Shown piece after piece: positions 34,703 to 42,910 of a stretch of 64,000 nt of DNA. The stretch comes from an uncultured Rickettsiales bacterium (GTDB lineage Bacteria; Pseudomonadota; Alphaproteobacteria; RF32; CAG-239), in contig URXV01000001.1 of NCBI GenBank assembly GCA_900551865.1, positions 62,001 to 126,000 on the forward strand, written 5' to 3'. Both the position numbers and the translations under genes were made by a program. How positions within the stretch are numbered: the first letter of the stretch is position 1; each line of letters begins with the position of its first letter. Under the pieces are notes generated by a model. That model searched no databases, was not told the DNA's origin, and saw nothing but the letters and a program-made list of their open reading frames with translations.

Positions 34703-36505
34703 ATGCAGGATTTGGCCAAAATCAGAAATTTTGCGATTATTGCCCATATTGACCACGGTAAATCGACGATTGCCGACCGTATTATCGAAACCTGCGGCGG
34801 ACTTGAACGCCGGGAGATGTCGGAACAGGTTTTGGATTCGATGGATATTGAGCGCGAACGGGGGATAACGATTAAGGCGCAAACGGTGCGGCTTAAATAC
34901 AAGGCGCAAGACGGGCAGGAATATCTGTTGAACCTGATTGATACGCCGGGGCATGTGGATTTTTCTTATGAGGTTTCGCGTTCTCTGGCGGCTTGCGAAG
35001 GATCGGTTTTGGTTGTGGACGCAACGCAGGGCGTGGAAGCGCAGACGCTGGCTAACGTTTATCTGGCGATTGACAACAATCATGAGATTGTACCGGCGCT
35101 TAATAAGGTGGATTTGCCGTCGGCAGATGTGGAAAAAGTCAAAGCTCAGATTGAAGACGTTATCGGGATTGATGCAAGCGGTGCGGTGGAAACTTCGGGT
35201 AAAACAGGACTGGGAATAAACGAGCTGTTGGAAGCAATCGTGCATCAGCTGCCGGCACCGCAGGGAGATGTCGGTGCGCCGTTGAAAGCCCTATTGATTG
35301 ACAGCTGGTATGATTCGTATTTGGGGGTGGTTATCCTTGTCAGGATTAAAGATGGGACTTTGCGCAAAAAGCAGACTATCCGGATGATGAGCAGCAATGC
35401 TGTTTATACGGTTGACCGAATCGGCGTGTTTACGCCTAAAATGCAAGAAGTTGAAGAATTGTCCGCCGGGGAAGTCGGCTATATTACCGCCAGCATTAAA
35501 AGTGTCGGCGATTGCCGGGTCGGCGATACGATTACGGATAACAAGCGTCCTTGCACTGAAGCTCTTTCCGGATTTAAACCTTCTATCCCGGTCGTTTTCT
35601 GTTCAATCTTTCCGGTAGACAGCAGCCAATACGAAGCGTTGAAAGACGCTCTGGCAAAGTTAAAGCTCAATGATGCGAGCATAGACTATCAAAATGAAAA
35701 TTCCGCAGCGTTGGGACTCGGCTTTCGCTGCGGGTTCCTCGGATTGCTGCATATGGAAATCATACAGGAGCGAATCGGGCGCGAGTTTGATTTGGATATT
35801 ATTACGACGGCACCGTCCGTGGCGTATAAAATCAATTTGACCAAAGGTGAAACGATAATGCTGCATAATCCGGCGGATATGCCAGACCTGTCGACGGTAG
35901 CTTCAATTGAGGAACCGATGGTCAGGGCGACAATTCTGGTGCCGGACACTTATCTGGGCGCCGTGTTGAAACTTTGCACGGAGCGTCGCGGCGTACAGCA
36001 GGAATTGACCTATGTCGGGTCGCGGGCGATGGTTGTGTATCAGATTCCGCTGAATGAAATCGTGTTTGATTTTTATGACCGGTTGAAATCCATTACGAGC
36101 GGATATGCAAGTTTTGACTATGAACTGACAGGGTACGAGCAATCAGATTTGGTTAAAGTACAGATTTTAATTAACGAAGAACCTGTTGACGCGCTGGCTT
36201 TTTTATGCCACAGAAGCGAGGCGGAATCGAGGGGACGGCAGATTTGCGAGCGTTTGAAAGATTTGATTCCAAGGCATTTGTTTAAAATTCCGATACAAGC
36301 GGCCATCGGCGGGCGCGTTGTGGCACGGGAGACGATTTCGGCCATGCGCAAGGATGTTACGGCGAAATGTTATGGCGGCGATGTTACCCGTAAGCGCAAG
36401 CTGCTGGACAAGCAGAAGAAAGGCAAGCAAAGAATGCGGCAGTTTGGCAAGGTGGAAGTGCCGCAGTCGGCATTTATTGAAGCGTTGCGAATCGGCGATG
36501 ACTAA
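34703..36505 (+). CDS. lepA: Elongation factor 4 (back-translocase GTPase)
   Basis: This 600-residue translational GTPase has G1 in [19 protein letters not shown]2/G3 in [10 protein letters not shown] and [16 protein letters not shown], and G4 in PALNKVDLP. The LepA-specific C-terminal domain has [16 protein letters not shown] sequence [19 protein letters not shown] followed by [20 protein letters not shown]. It acts on the 70S ribosome during elongation or initiation under stress. The ATG at 34703 follows AAGGAAAG. The 217-base upstream region (34486-34702) is non-coding and contains its promoter, not clearly resolved. Confidence 0.98.
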   Translation: MQDLAKIRNFAIIAHIDHGKSTIADRIIETCGGLERREMSEQVLDSMDIERERGITIKAQTVRLKYKAQDGQEYLLNLIDTPGHVDFSYEVSRSLAACEGSVLVVDATQGVEAQTLANVYLAIDNNHEIVPALNKVDLPSADVEKVKAQIEDVIGIDASGAVETSGKTGLGINELLEAIVHQLPAPQGDVGAPLKALLIDSWYDSYLGVVILVRIKDGTLRKKQTIRMMSSNAVYTVDRIGVFTPKMQEVEELSAGEVGYITASIKSVGDCRVGDTITDNKRPCTEALSGFKPSIPVVFCSIFPVDSSQYEALKDALAKLKLNDASIDYQNENSAALGLGFRCGFLGLLHMEIIQERIGREFDLDIITTAPSVAYKINLTKGETIMLHNPADMPDLSTVASIEEPMVRATILVPDTYLGAVLKLCTERRGVQQELTYVGSRAMVVYQIPLNEIVFDFYDRLKSITSGYASFDYELTGYEQSDLVKVQILINEEPVDALAFLCHRSEAESRGRQICERLKDLIPRHLFKIPIQAAIGGRVVARETISAMRKDVTAKCYGGDVTRKRKLLDKQKKGKQRMRQFGKVEVPQSAFIEALRIGDD

Positions 36506-36570
36506 TGTTTCGCCATCATGAATGGCAATTTATCAAAGTGGAACTCCGTCGCCTCATTTGGAACGGGCTT

Positions 36571-36610
36571 AGGAGCGCTTCGGGCGGATAAAGCGGGTTC
36601 GGCTCCTTTT
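36571..36610 (+). terminator. Probable terminator of lepA
   Basis: AGGAGC (36571-36576) pairs with GCTCCT (36602-36607), enclosing a smaller CGCTT/AAGCG stem, and a short TTTT follows. Stem quality is moderate. Confidence 0.5.
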
Positions 36611-36682
36611 GCCGGGGGGCGGACAGCCGTTTGGCAGACGGAAGAAAATTCGGCGCAGACAAAAATGTTTATTTAAAGATGT

Positions 36683-37492
36683 TTATTTTACTTCAAAACG
36701 CCGCAGTGAGTTGGCTTTGGCAAGCGCTTCTTCTTGCTCGGGATTGGCTGGAAATTTTCCTCGGCGTTGAAGAACGCGCATTTCCAAGCCGTAAAGAGCG
36801 TATCGTTGTTTAAATTTTGGCAGTTTGGCGTCCGGATATGGAATTGCCTGAAGCAGTTCATTCAGACTTTTGCGGTGCAACTGCTCCAGGGGTGATGCGT
36901 CTGGTGCGGCAGCAAGGAGTGGTTTGGGCGTTGCTGCCTGAACCGTTATATTTTCATCAAGTTTATATTTTTGCAGTTTAGATGCAATTTCGGCGCTGTC
37001 GGGAGAGGGAAGCCGGGTATCCGCAGCGGTTTCGTTTTTTGCCGGAGATGAGTTTGGCATATCGGCTTTTGCAACAGGATTGGCGGAGATTTTTTTGATG
37101 GTAACAATTTTCTTTTCGACAACGGGCAAGGTGTATTGCGGTTCAGATGCCTTAGGGGCAGAGAATGCAGAAGATGACGTTACAGAAGGATTTTCCGCGA
37201 AAGTTTTGGCGGCAGCGGAAGCTGGAATAGAATCGGAAGAAGAGACGGAATTGGAAGAAAAATCAGCTGTGCTGCGGCGTTTGGGAGATGAAACAGCGGC
37301 GGAGGATTCTGACTCTTCGTCCGGTTTGGCATATCTGGGTTTCATTAAACGGATATCCTGGACACGGGTATTTTGCTGAAAGACGCCTCCCGGGATAAAA
37401 AAAGCATATTGCAAAGAGTGGGTTTCCGCAGATAAAGGCTTATATGTAAAAAGGCTGGACAAGGCCAGACAGATAATATACAGATAGTTCAT
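36683..37492 (-). CDS. Exported hypothetical protein, Ser/Ala/Pro-rich
   Basis: This 269-residue secreted protein is of no recognised family. The signal peptide MNYLYIICLALSSLFTYKPLSA is followed by a long low-complexity region rich in Ser, Ala and Pro (about residues 55-170). A more ordered C-terminal segment of 70 residues follows (HRKSLNELLQAIPYPDAKLP, then RYALYGLEMRVLQRRGKFP). The order suggests an extended periplasmic linker with a small C-terminal domain. Start chosen at 37492 because GGAGG lies upstream on the - strand. It is divergent from the next gene with only 44 bases between, so the two may share a regulatory region. Confidence 0.65.
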   Translation of the reverse strand: MNYLYIICLALSSLFTYKPLSAETHSLQYAFFIPGGVFQQNTRVQDIRLMKPRYAKPDEESESSAAVSSPKRRSTADFSSNSVSSSDSIPASAAAKTFAENPSVTSSSAFSAPKASEPQYTLPVVEKKIVTIKKISANPVAKADMPNSSPAKNETAADTRLPSPDSAEIASKLQKYKLDENITVQAATPKPLLAAAPDASPLEQLHRKSLNELLQAIPYPDAKLPKFKQRYALYGLEMRVLQRRGKFPANPEQEEALAKANSLRRFEVK

Positions 37493-37536
37493 GGGGAGCC
37501 TCCGTGCCAAAGATGTTTATCTGGAGAGTATTATAG

Positions 37537-38259
37537 ATGAAAAAAGTTTTTTTTGCATTAATTTTAGGGTTAGCGGGTGTTAATTCTGCGCAGGGAGATG
37601 ACGGGAGGGAAAGGTATGTTGAGGAATGCCTCTCCGTTATTGGACGGCCAACGGTTATGGTTACATCATCTTACGGAAAACTGAAATATAATTTTGACAA
37701 AGACGGAGCTTATCTGCGCCGGGAGACGGAGAAAAAATATCAGGAATCGGGGCAGCAGATGCCGCAAGACCTGGTACCGGTCGGCTTGACTAAAGTCAGG
37801 GACGGGTTTGACTTTAATATGACGGTGGGTCATATTGAAATCAGCCACGGGTATTCGTGCCTTTATCCGCAGGAAATTAACGCGCATTTGGGATATTATG
37901 TTCCGACAATTTATATTTTGAAGGATTTACAGAAAGGTACCTGCCTGTATGAAGTGGCTCTGCGCCATGAAAAGACACATATGCAAATTTATATCGAGGC
38001 GTTGGACTATTTTCTGCCGGAGTTTAAAAAAGCAGCCGCCGGGCAGTTTGACAAGATAGGCGTGCGCGTTGTCGGGCCGGGCGAATCGGCAGACGCTGCG
38101 GCGCAGGAACTTAACGAAGCTTATCTTAATGATATGAAAGAAAAAGTGGAACACTGGCGCAGAGAAGTTGAACAGGAGCAGATGAAGTTTGACACGCCGC
38201 AAAATTATATTTTGGAGAGTAAACTCTGTGAAGGGAAAGATAAGCCGGTTTCCGAGTAG
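37537..38259 (+). CDS. Exported protein with HEKTH zinc-type motif
   Basis: This 240-residue protein begins with a signal peptide (MKKVFFALILGLAGVNSAQG). HEKTH at residues 144-148 inside CLYEVALRHEKTHMQIYIEAL is an HExxH motif followed by a helix, as in secreted zinc-dependent proteases of the DUF922-like kind. The C-terminus is a charged helical region (LNDMKEKVEHWRREVEQEQ). Four Cys could form two disulfides in the periplasm. Protease activity is inferred only from the motif. The stop codon lies inside a perfect 11-bp inverted repeat. Confidence 0.6.
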   Translation: MKKVFFALILGLAGVNSAQGDDGRERYVEECLSVIGRPTVMVTSSYGKLKYNFDKDGAYLRRETEKKYQESGQQMPQDLVPVGLTKVRDGFDFNMTVGHIEISHGYSCLYPQEINAHLGYYVPTIYILKDLQKGTCLYEVALRHEKTHMQIYIEALDYFLPEFKKAAAGQFDKIGVRVVGPGESADAAAQELNEAYLNDMKEKVEHWRREVEQEQMKFDTPQNYILESKLCEGKDKPVSE

Positions 38260-38351
38260 CGGAAACCGGCAGATTTGTTCGGGGCTTAAATTTTAAGCAA
38301 AATCCGGCACAGCGGTTGCCCGTGTCGTACTGCGTTCATCAGGCTGTGCCG
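38244..38351. repeat. Three successive inverted repeats between convergent genes
   Basis: In order: an 11-bp stem GCCGGTTTCCG/CGGAAACCGGC (38244-38254, 38260-38270) spanning the upstream stop codon; a GCTTAAA-T-TTTAAGC palindrome (38284-38298); and a 9-bp stem CGGCACAGC/GCTGTGCCG (38305-38313, 38343-38351) with a 29-base loop. None has a T-run. They may stabilise or terminate the two convergent transcripts, or form a small RNA. Confidence 0.6.
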
Positions 38352-38373
38352 CTTATGGGATATTATTGTGGGA

Positions 38374-39042
38374 TTAACAGCCGTAATCTTTTTTCAGGCC
38401 GGCAATGCATTCCTCAATTCCTTTGTATGCCGAATCGATAAAGGGCATATCCTTAGCCGAATTATTGCCGTAATAAATGCGGATTGTGGTCATGCCGCAT
38501 TGTTTGGCAAAATCCAAATTGGAATAGCTGTCGTCTACAAAAATGCATTCCTGAGGATTAACGCCTATGGTCTGGCACAGCCGGGCGTATACGTCAGGGC
38601 TTTCGTTCTTCTTATACACGTCAAAATCTTCTACGGAATAGAATCTGTCGGCAAAGAAATCATACAGCCCGATATGTTTCAGAATTTTTTCGCAGATATC
38701 TTTGGAAGATGTGGAAAAGACGTACTGCGGACACTGAAGGCTCTTCAGGTTTTCAAGCAATCCTTCATACGGAGCAATGGTTTTTACCAGTTCGCTTTTG
38801 TAATTATGGTAGGAAACGTACAGGTCTTTGTGCGGAATGCCATATTCACGGGAAAATATTTCCAATCCGTCCCGGTATGTCGCGTAAGATTCTTTTACTT
38901 TTTCCGTAGCTTCCTTAAAGTCAAGCGGAACGTTGAACTCTTTGATGGCGGCTGCGGCTGTGGCTTCATTAAGTTTGTTTTTATATTCTTCCGTTTCAAA
39001 ATAAAGGGTATTGTCCAGATCCCAAATTATGGTTTTGCGCAA
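38374..39042 (-). CDS. HAD hydrolase, pyrimidine 5'-nucleotidase-like
   Basis: This 222-residue HAD-superfamily phosphatase has motif I in TIIWDLDNTLYFE (nucleophile and acid/base Asp), motif II Ser/Thr in YVFSTSSK, the motif III Lys near DVYKKN, and motif IV in CIFVDDSYSN. The DLDNTLY variant with a cap after motif I is typical of the yeast SDT1-like pyrimidine 5'-nucleotidases found in many alphaproteobacteria. It removes phosphate from a nucleotide or small metabolite; the substrate is an inference. It is monocistronic and upstream of it, on the other strand, is the nrdD leader. Confidence 0.82.
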   Translation of the reverse strand: MRKTIIWDLDNTLYFETEEYKNKLNEATAAAAIKEFNVPLDFKEATEKVKESYATYRDGLEIFSREYGIPHKDLYVSYHNYKSELVKTIAPYEGLLENLKSLQCPQYVFSTSSKDICEKILKHIGLYDFFADRFYSVEDFDVYKKNESPDVYARLCQTIGVNPQECIFVDDSYSNLDFAKQCGMTTIRIYYGNNSAKDMPFIDSAYKGIEECIAGLKKDYGC

Positions 39043-39334
39043 CTTTATCTCTCCCTGAAATTTAATCCGTCAAATATAATATAGGCGTATAAAAGCAAGG
39101 TCAATCTTTTTGTGTTAAAAAAATCGTTTTGGCAGAAATTAAAATTTTAAAAAGCTGTTAGTAACAGGTTTAAAATTTTTGGCAGCGCGGTTATAGACCC
39201 TTTAAAAAAAAAAAAGTGTTTTAATTTTAGGGGGATATGCAAATTTAAAAAAAAACGGGGGATGACGACTTGTCAAAAGGAGTGTTTTTTTTAAGATAGG
39301 GGCAGTTGAAGCGTTGGCGCTTTAAAGAGTATTT

Positions 39335-39383
39335 TTACTACATCTTGTATATCTTTACGGTTTGTTAATACTATATGTAGTAG
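39335..39383 (+). promoter_or_regulatory. Candidate pair of NrdR boxes before nrdD
   Basis: Two 16-base sites at 39335-39350 and 39368-39383 share the core CTAyATsTwG. They agree with the NrdR box consensus (core CWATATATWG) at 8 and 9 of 10 positions. Their centres are 33 bases apart, about three helical turns, as is usual for NrdR. TTGTAT (39345-39350) and TACTAT (39369-39374) could be a promoter inside the sites. The rest of 39043-39334 is AT-rich, with a run of 12 A at 39204-39215, a second A-tract at 39247-39255, and another possible promoter TTGTCA/TAAGAT (39270-39297). No gene is seen there. Confidence 0.6.
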
Positions 39384-39443
39384 GGTGCTGTTAAGGGCGA
39401 GACCCATAAACTTACTAAATAAAGAGAAGGGAAGAATAATAAA

Positions 39444-41504
39444 ATGGCAAATAACGAGTTGCAGATGCCGACGGCAAAAAAATATAAAATGCCGTTTAAA
39501 AGCATAACAAAAAGAGACGGAACCCTCGCTGATTTTGACGGCGATAAAATTTATAATGCAATATTGCGGGCCGGCGAGATTACTTCTGAATTTGACGGCG
39601 ACGATGCGTGGCTTCTGACAGCTCAGGTGATGAAAATTTTATCACACAAGTTTGACGAATCCCTGCCTTCGGTAGAAGATATTCAGGACGTTGTCGAACA
39701 GGTGCTTATTTCTTCCAACTATTTTAAGACGGCGAAATCCTATATTCTGTATCGCGATAAGAGAAACAGAATGCGCGGCGACGGCAAAACCGTTATTGAC
39801 GTGGAAAGCTCCATTAACGAATATCTGGAAAATCTGGACTGGAGAATTAAGGAGAATGCAAATCAGGGGTATTCCAACGGCGGATTGATTTTAAACGTTT
39901 CCGGCAAGGTTACGGCCAACTACTGGCTGTCGCACGTTTATCCGGCGGAAGTCGGCGAAGCACACAGAAACGGCGATATTCATATTCACGATTTAAGCAT
40001 GCTGGCGGCATACTGTGCCGGCTGGTCACTGAAAAACCTGCTGCGCGAGGGATTTAACGGCGTGCCGGGAAAAGTTGAGGCCGGGGCTCCGAAGCATTTG
40101 TCTTCCGCCGTCGGGCAGATGGTAAACTTTATGGGAACGCTGCAGAATGAATGGGCCGGAGCGCAGGCTTTTTCTTCGGTCGATACGTATCTGGCTCCTT
40201 ATGTTCGGAATGACAAGCTGACATACGAACAGGTTGAACAGAGCATGCAGGAGCTGATTTACAACCTGAACGTTCCGTCCCGCTGGGGCTCGCAGACTCC
40301 GTTTACGAACTTTACTTTCGACTGGGTCTGCCCGGAAGATTTGCGCGATCAGCACCCGATTATTGCCGGCGTGGAACAGGATTATACCTACGGCGATTTG
40401 GGCGAGGAAATGGCGATGATTAACAAAGCCTATATCAATGTTATGATGGGCGGCGATGTTAAAGGGCGGCCGTTTACGTTTCCGATTCCGACCTACAATA
40501 TGACGTGGGATTTTCCGTGGGAAGACGAGAATACGGAATTGCTGTTTGAGATGACGGCCAAGTACGGTTTGCCTTATTTTCAGAATTTCCTGAATTCGTC
40601 GTTGAAACCGGGACAGATTCGTTCGATGTGCTGCCGTTTGCAGCTGGATTTGAGAGAGTTGTTGGCCAGAGGAAACGGATTGTTCGGGTCGGCCGAGCAG
40701 ACGGGGTCGGTTGGCGTGGTTACGATTAACTGCGCGCGACTCGGGTATGTTTACAAAGGCAATGAAGCAGGGTTGTTTGCTCGGGTTGACGAGCTGATGA
40801 ACATTGCGCGCTCTTCGCTGGAAATCAAACGTAAGGTTATTCAGCGGTTAATTGATAACGGGCTGTTTCCGTTTACCAAAAGGTATCTGGGCACGTTGCG
40901 CAATCACTTCTCGACCATCGGTGTCAACGGTATGAACGAGATGATTCGGAACTTTACCAATGACGAGCATAACATTGCCGATACATGGGGACAGGCGTTT
41001 GCCGAGAAATTTCTGGATTTCGTCCGCGACAGGCTGGTGAAATTTCAGGAAGAAACCGGGCATATGTATAATCTGGAGGCGACTCCGGCGGAAGGGGCGA
41101 CGACCAGATTTGCAAGAGAAGACAAAAAGCGTTATATCGGCATTATTCAGGCCGGTACGCCCGATGCCCCGTTTTATACGAATTCTTCACAGCTTCCGGT
41201 CGGTTATACCGATGATCCGTTTGAAGCGCTGGATTTGCAGGCGCGCCTGCAGTCCAAATATACCGGCGGTACGGTGCTTCACCTTTATATGAACCAGCGT
41301 ATTTCGTCCGCAAAAGTTTGTCGTGATTTCATCAAGAAGGTTCTGGCAAATTACCGCCTTCCGTATATCACGATTACTCCGACGTTTTCCGTATGTCCGA
41401 AACACGGTTATATTGCCGGGGAACATGAGTTCTGTCCGATTTGCGATCAGGAAAAGAAGGCAGAAAAGTTAAAAATGCTTGCAAAAAAGCAAGAAGTAGC
41501 GTAG
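39444..41504 (+). CDS. nrdD: Anaerobic ribonucleoside-triphosphate reductase, catalytic body without glycyl-radical domain
   Basis: This 686-residue oxygen-sensitive class III reductase makes deoxynucleotides. The N-terminal ATP-cone is SITKRDGTLADFDGDKIYNAIL. The catalytic barrel includes SAVGQMVNFMGTLQNEWAGAQAFSS and the Cys-containing RSMCCRLQLDLREL. A zinc site near the end is CPKHGYIAGEHEFCPIC. In normal NrdD this is followed by a C-terminal RVxGY loop carrying the glycyl radical. Here the chain stops instead at TAG 41502-41504 after a Lys-rich tail (KKAEKLKMLAKKQEVA). The missing domain is encoded next, in the same frame, from 41532. Readthrough of the TAG would restore a full-length protein. 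The ribosome binding site is AGAAGGGAAG. Candidate NrdR boxes lie upstream. Confidence 0.93.
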   Translation: MANNELQMPTAKKYKMPFKSITKRDGTLADFDGDKIYNAILRAGEITSEFDGDDAWLLTAQVMKILSHKFDESLPSVEDIQDVVEQVLISSNYFKTAKSYILYRDKRNRMRGDGKTVIDVESSINEYLENLDWRIKENANQGYSNGGLILNVSGKVTANYWLSHVYPAEVGEAHRNGDIHIHDLSMLAAYCAGWSLKNLLREGFNGVPGKVEAGAPKHLSSAVGQMVNFMGTLQNEWAGAQAFSSVDTYLAPYVRNDKLTYEQVEQSMQELIYNLNVPSRWGSQTPFTNFTFDWVCPEDLRDQHPIIAGVEQDYTYGDLGEEMAMINKAYINVMMGGDVKGRPFTFPIPTYNMTWDFPWEDENTELLFEMTAKYGLPYFQNFLNSSLKPGQIRSMCCRLQLDLRELLARGNGLFGSAEQTGSVGVVTINCARLGYVYKGNEAGLFARVDELMNIARSSLEIKRKVIQRLIDNGLFPFTKRYLGTLRNHFSTIGVNGMNEMIRNFTNDEHNIADTWGQAFAEKFLDFVRDRLVKFQEETGHMYNLEATPAEGATTRFAREDKKRYIGIIQAGTPDAPFYTNSSQLPVGYTDDPFEALDLQARLQSKYTGGTVLHLYMNQRISSAKVCRDFIKKVLANYRLPYITITPTFSVCPKHGYIAGEHEFCPICDQEKKAEKLKMLAKKQEVA

Positions 41505-41531
41505 AATATTATATTAGTGAAAGGGAGAAAG

Positions 41532-41762
41532 ATGAGCAATATTATTAATATTGATGATGTTAAATTAGACGATTCTGAAAGACAGCGTTGCGAAGTCTAT
41601 ACCAGAGTTATGGGATATATCCGCCCGACGACAGAATTTAATGTCGGCAAGAAAGGCGAATATAAGTCCCGCTTGTGTTTCTGCGAAGAGAAGGCCGTTA
41701 TGGGATGCGAAGCCCGTGAATGCGTCTGCAGAGACAATACGATGGCTTTGGCTGCTGAATAA
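41532..41762 (+). CDS. Free-standing glycyl-radical domain of the class III ribonucleotide reductase
   Basis: The 76-residue product contains RCEVYTRVMGYIRPTTEFN then VGKKGEY, which matches the extreme C-terminus of NrdD proteins (EVYSRVVGYLRP...KGKQ.EF). Gly28 would be the radical site. It is preceded by AGGGAG four bases before ATG 41532. An in-frame GTG at 41517 lacks a ribosome binding site. It is in the same frame as nrdD, separated by one TAG and nine sense codons. Beyond the usual end of NrdD it adds a Cys-rich tail (Cys49, 51, 59, 64, 66 in CFCEEKAVMGCEARECVC). The likely role is to dock on the catalytic body and be activated by NrdG, in the way the small GrcA protein serves pyruvate formate-lyase. 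That role is inferred. Confidence 0.8.
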   Translation: MSNIINIDDVKLDDSERQRCEVYTRVMGYIRPTTEFNVGKKGEYKSRLCFCEEKAVMGCEARECVCRDNTMALAAE

Positions 41763-41800
41763 GCGGTTACACGGGGTTTAACCAGTTTAGCGGTCTGTTG

Positions 41801-42502
41801 ATGAATGCTATTAGAATCGGCGGTATTGAGAAATTCAGTATCGTCGATTTTCCTAACCGGATGTCTGCTGTTGTCTTTATGCAGGGGTGTCCGTGGCGTT
41901 GTCCTTTCTGTCATAATACGCATCTTCAGGATGTGAATGCCGAGACGAATATCGTCTGGCAGAAGTTTACGGATTTCCTTGAGCAAAGAAAGGGAATGCT
42001 TGATGCTGTGGTTTTTTCCGGCGGAGAACCTTTGGTTCAAGATACCCTGGGGGCGGCAATGGACGAGGTGAAAGCTTTGGGATATCTGGTCGGGCTGCAT
42101 ACCGGAGGATATCGTCCGGCACGCTTTAAGGAGGTTCTTGCCAAGACCGACTGGGTCGGATTTGACATTAAAGCACCGTTGGAGGCCGAGCGGTATAAAG
42201 AGGTTACCGGGGGAATCGCAGATGTGGAGAAGGTTCGGGAAAGCCTGCATCTGCTGATTGATTCCGGGGTGCCGTTTGAGTGCCGGACGACTTGCGACCC
42301 GCGTTTTCTTTCGGTTAAAGATATTTATACGATTGCAGATACTTTGAAGGGGCTTGGCGTTAAGGAGTATTATCTGCAAAAATACCGAAAAGTTCCTTCC
42401 GATACGGATACGACGGAGAGTCAATGCCTGGCATTGGTGGAAGACTCTGCGCTGCTGGCATATTTACAGGGATGCTTTGACGTTTTTGATGTGCGAAAAT
42501 AA
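41801..42502 (+). CDS. nrdG: Anaerobic ribonucleotide reductase activating protein (radical SAM)
   Basis: This 233-residue radical SAM enzyme generates the glycyl radical on NrdD. The cluster motif C-x3-C-x2-C is in FMQGCPWRCPFCHNTHLQ, and the SAM-binding GGE motif is in VVFSGGEPLVQ. It is the longer NrdG2-like type (starts IGGIEKFSIVDFPNRMSAVVF). ATG 41801 follows the glycyl-module stop by 38 bases with only a weak ribosome binding site; TTG 41798 is also in frame. It completes a three-gene set of body, radical module and activase, and is followed by a strong terminator. Confidence 0.92.
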   Translation: MNAIRIGGIEKFSIVDFPNRMSAVVFMQGCPWRCPFCHNTHLQDVNAETNIVWQKFTDFLEQRKGMLDAVVFSGGEPLVQDTLGAAMDEVKALGYLVGLHTGGYRPARFKEVLAKTDWVGFDIKAPLEAERYKEVTGGIADVEKVRESLHLLIDSGVPFECRTTCDPRFLSVKDIYTIADTLKGLGVKEYYLQKYRKVPSDTDTTESQCLALVEDSALLAYLQGCFDVFDVRK

Positions 42503-42563
42503 GGGAAATTTCGTTTTGAATTGCGGAAAAGTTTTTTAATCTTTTTGTTAAAAATTGAATGTC

Positions 42564-42602
42564 AACGCTGCCGGAGGGGTAATTCGGCAGCGTTATTTTT
42601 TG
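42564..42602 (+). terminator. Intrinsic terminator of the anaerobic RNR operon
   Basis: A perfect 10-bp stem AACGCTGCCG/CGGCAGCGTT (42564-42573, 42585-42594) with an 11-base loop is followed by ATTTTTTT. Confidence 0.92.
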
Positions 42603-42632
42603 CGTGATATGTAAAATCGTTTTTTCGTAATG

Positions 42633-42660
42633 TTGATTTTAATTTGCAAAAGTATATAAC
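42633..42660 (+). promoter_or_regulatory. Candidate promoter of the structured leader
   Basis: TTGATT (42633-42638), 16 bases, TATAAC (42655-42660). It lies between the RNR terminator and the hairpin-rich leader, giving a predicted RNA start near 42667. Confidence 0.5.
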
Positions 42661-42666
42661 ATATTA

Positions 42667-42910
42667 TTCTTTACGTAATGATATTTACTAAATGTTAAGC
42701 GAGGGTGCTTTAGTCTCAAGCTGGAATGTCCGGTGGACATTTCGGGGTTTGAAAGCCTCTCTAATGACGCACTATGTAAAGGCGAAACTTTACATGCCTT
42801 CAGTCGTGGACTGGAAGGCGGTAAAATAAGCCTCAGCGGTGAATATACCGCGCTGTTCATTAGCAGACTTTCAACTTCCAGTCATCTTCTAGTCAAGATG
42901 GCTTTTTCTT
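42667..42910 (+). ncRNA. Structured leader RNA with alternative pairing (candidate riboswitch/attenuator)
   Basis: Five stems are visible. GAG..GCTTT/AAAGC.CTC (701-711 with 752-759 of the 42 kb block) encloses AATGTCC/GGACATT (42725-42731, 42735-42741). ATGTAAAG/CTTTACAT (42774-42781, 42788-42795) has loop GCGAAA. GCCTTCAGTC/GACTGGAAGGC (42796-42805, 42809-42819) has one bulged G. GCGGT/ACCGC (42836-42840, 42847-42851) follows. Last is an intrinsic terminator (42880-42910). The 9-base GACTGGAAG (42809-42817) is also perfectly complementary to CTTCCAGTC (42875-42883), which would break both the third hairpin and the terminator. This is a classic antiterminator arrangement. It precedes an outer-membrane protein gene. 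I could not match it to a known riboswitch class. Confidence 0.65.
42880..42910 (+). terminator. Terminator hairpin inside the leader
   Basis: AGTCATCTT/AAGATGGCT (42880-42888, 42895-42903) pairs fully in RNA with one U-G. The loop is CTAGTC and TTTTCTTT follows. It ends about 30 bases before the start codon of the outer-membrane protein gene. Confidence 0.75.

Noticed and set aside
39204..39255. Long A-runs upstream of nrdD as assembly error
   Set aside because: They are intergenic and may be curved promoter DNA. Nothing else in the region suggests misassembly, but exact run lengths are uncertain.
39444..41762. Global reassignment of TAG to a sense codon
   Set aside because: Many well-defined genes in the window end with TAG at the expected length, so TAG is a normal stop here.
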